A model generated the notes under the pieces. That model was not told the origin of the DNA. It searched no databases and saw nothing but the letters and a program-made list of their open reading frames with translations. From positions 2,443,501 through 2,507,500 of the forward strand of contig NZ_CP089981.1 of the NCBI RefSeq assembly GCF_021389975.1: a stretch of 64,000 bases of DNA, given 5' to 3'. The DNA is from Fulvivirga ulvae. GTDB taxonomy: Bacteria > Bacteroidota > Bacteroidia > Cytophagales > Cyclobacteriaceae. A program made the translations under genes and the position numbers. The number at the start of each line of letters is the position of its first letter. The first letter of the stretch is position 1. Below, piece by piece: positions 63,856-64,000 of the stretch.

Positions 63856-64000
63856 CTAAATTTTGAATAGGTCTGAAGATATTTTATCTGCCAGTAATAA
63901 ACCACTACGGGTTAATTTAAGATGTTTTCCGTCAATTATAGCATAACTCTTGGTGAGGAGTCTGTCCAGGTATTCCCGTTGATCAGCAAGAAGGTCATAG
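63856..64000 (-). CDS. hemW: HemW-like radical SAM protein, C-terminal end only
   Basis: Only 47 codons plus a stop at 63856-63858 are in the window. The tail reads YDLLADQREYLDRL, then DGKHLKLTRSGLLLADKI and SSDLFKI, the typical C-terminus of HemW (formerly called oxygen-independent coproporphyrinogen oxidase-like), a heme chaperone. The radical SAM part lies outside the window. It is transcribed before the cyclase-family gene, with only 2 bp between them. Confidence 0.7.
   Translation of the reverse strand, partial: YDLLADQREYLDRLLTKSYAIIDGKHLKLTRSGLLLADKISSDLFKI

Noticed and set aside
1..64000. CRISPR arrays, tRNA or rRNA genes, insertion sequences and prophage genes
   Set aside because: No repeat-spacer pattern, cloverleaf-like sequence, rRNA segment, transposase or phage motif was seen on either strand while reading through the window.

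Overview
The window reads as ordinary chromosome of a Bacteroidota bacterium, probably of the Cytophagales/Flammeovirga-Fulvivirga type. This is inferred from the gene content: a long Bacteroidota-style PurM, a TonB-dependent receptor with a carboxypeptidase-like N-terminal domain, LytS/LytTR two-component pairs with minimal kinases, many Ser/Ala-Cys lipoproteins, and DUF4846, FAS1 and PrsW proteins. It is also inferred from promoter elements of the Bacteroidota form (TTTG, about 19 nt, TAnnTTTG), best seen in front of the gene at 4758. Base composition looks moderately AT-rich. I see no rRNA, tRNA, CRISPR array, insertion sequence, phage gene or origin. Both window edges cut genes: an unknown secreted protein at 1-843 (minus) and the last 47 codons of a HemW-like protein at 63856-64000 (minus).

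Layout. 1-4.6 kb: purM, an M1 aminopeptidase lipoprotein and the peroxiredoxin tpx, closely packed, closed by a hairpin. 4.7-11.9 kb: a GbsR/MarR regulator, a tripartite RND efflux operon (adaptor, permease, outer-membrane factor), a TetR-like regulator and a lone acyl carrier protein. The permease is broken by an apparent internal deletion with frameshift. Two matching palindromes, one before the regulator and one before the pump, form a likely regulon. 11.9-20.4 kb: M14 peptidase, DinB-like protein, patatin, methyltransferase, RDD protein, lipid kinase, DUF427, MFS transporter and a small membrane protein. 20.4-27.0 kb: two LytS/LytTR pairs around a four-domain FAS1 lipoprotein and a PadR regulator coupled to a membrane protein; the PadR promoter lies inside a perfect palindrome. 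27.2-39.4 kb: envelope and secreted proteins (Spy-like, a large PrsW-type protease, DUF4846, RDD, an outer-membrane barrel, PhoD), then a cNMP-domain histidine kinase followed by a receiver-thioredoxin-reductase fusion that lacks the dithiol. 39.5-48.6 kb: MoxR ATPase, beta-helix lipoprotein plus TonB receptor, DUF6340-like lipoprotein, TIGR01777 epimerase and a LOG protein. 48.7-54.1 kb: lytic transglycosylase, then an arsenosugar-type cluster (AhpD-like protein, ArsS, purine nucleoside phosphorylase, ArsM, and perhaps an aldo/keto reductase). 54.1-64 kb: uvrA, two tandem paralogous solute-binding proteins without a transporter, an NDH-2-like dehydrogenase with a small membrane partner, a third LytS/LytTR pair, a small unknown protein, a cyclase-family protein and the hemW end.

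Most interesting points: the disrupted RND permease with its duplicated operator; the PadR palindrome with a probably leaderless start; the receiver-TrxR fusion that has lost CxxC; the arsenosugar cluster; and the acyl carrier protein coupled to a TetR regulator. Family names come from reading the sequence by eye; no database search was run.
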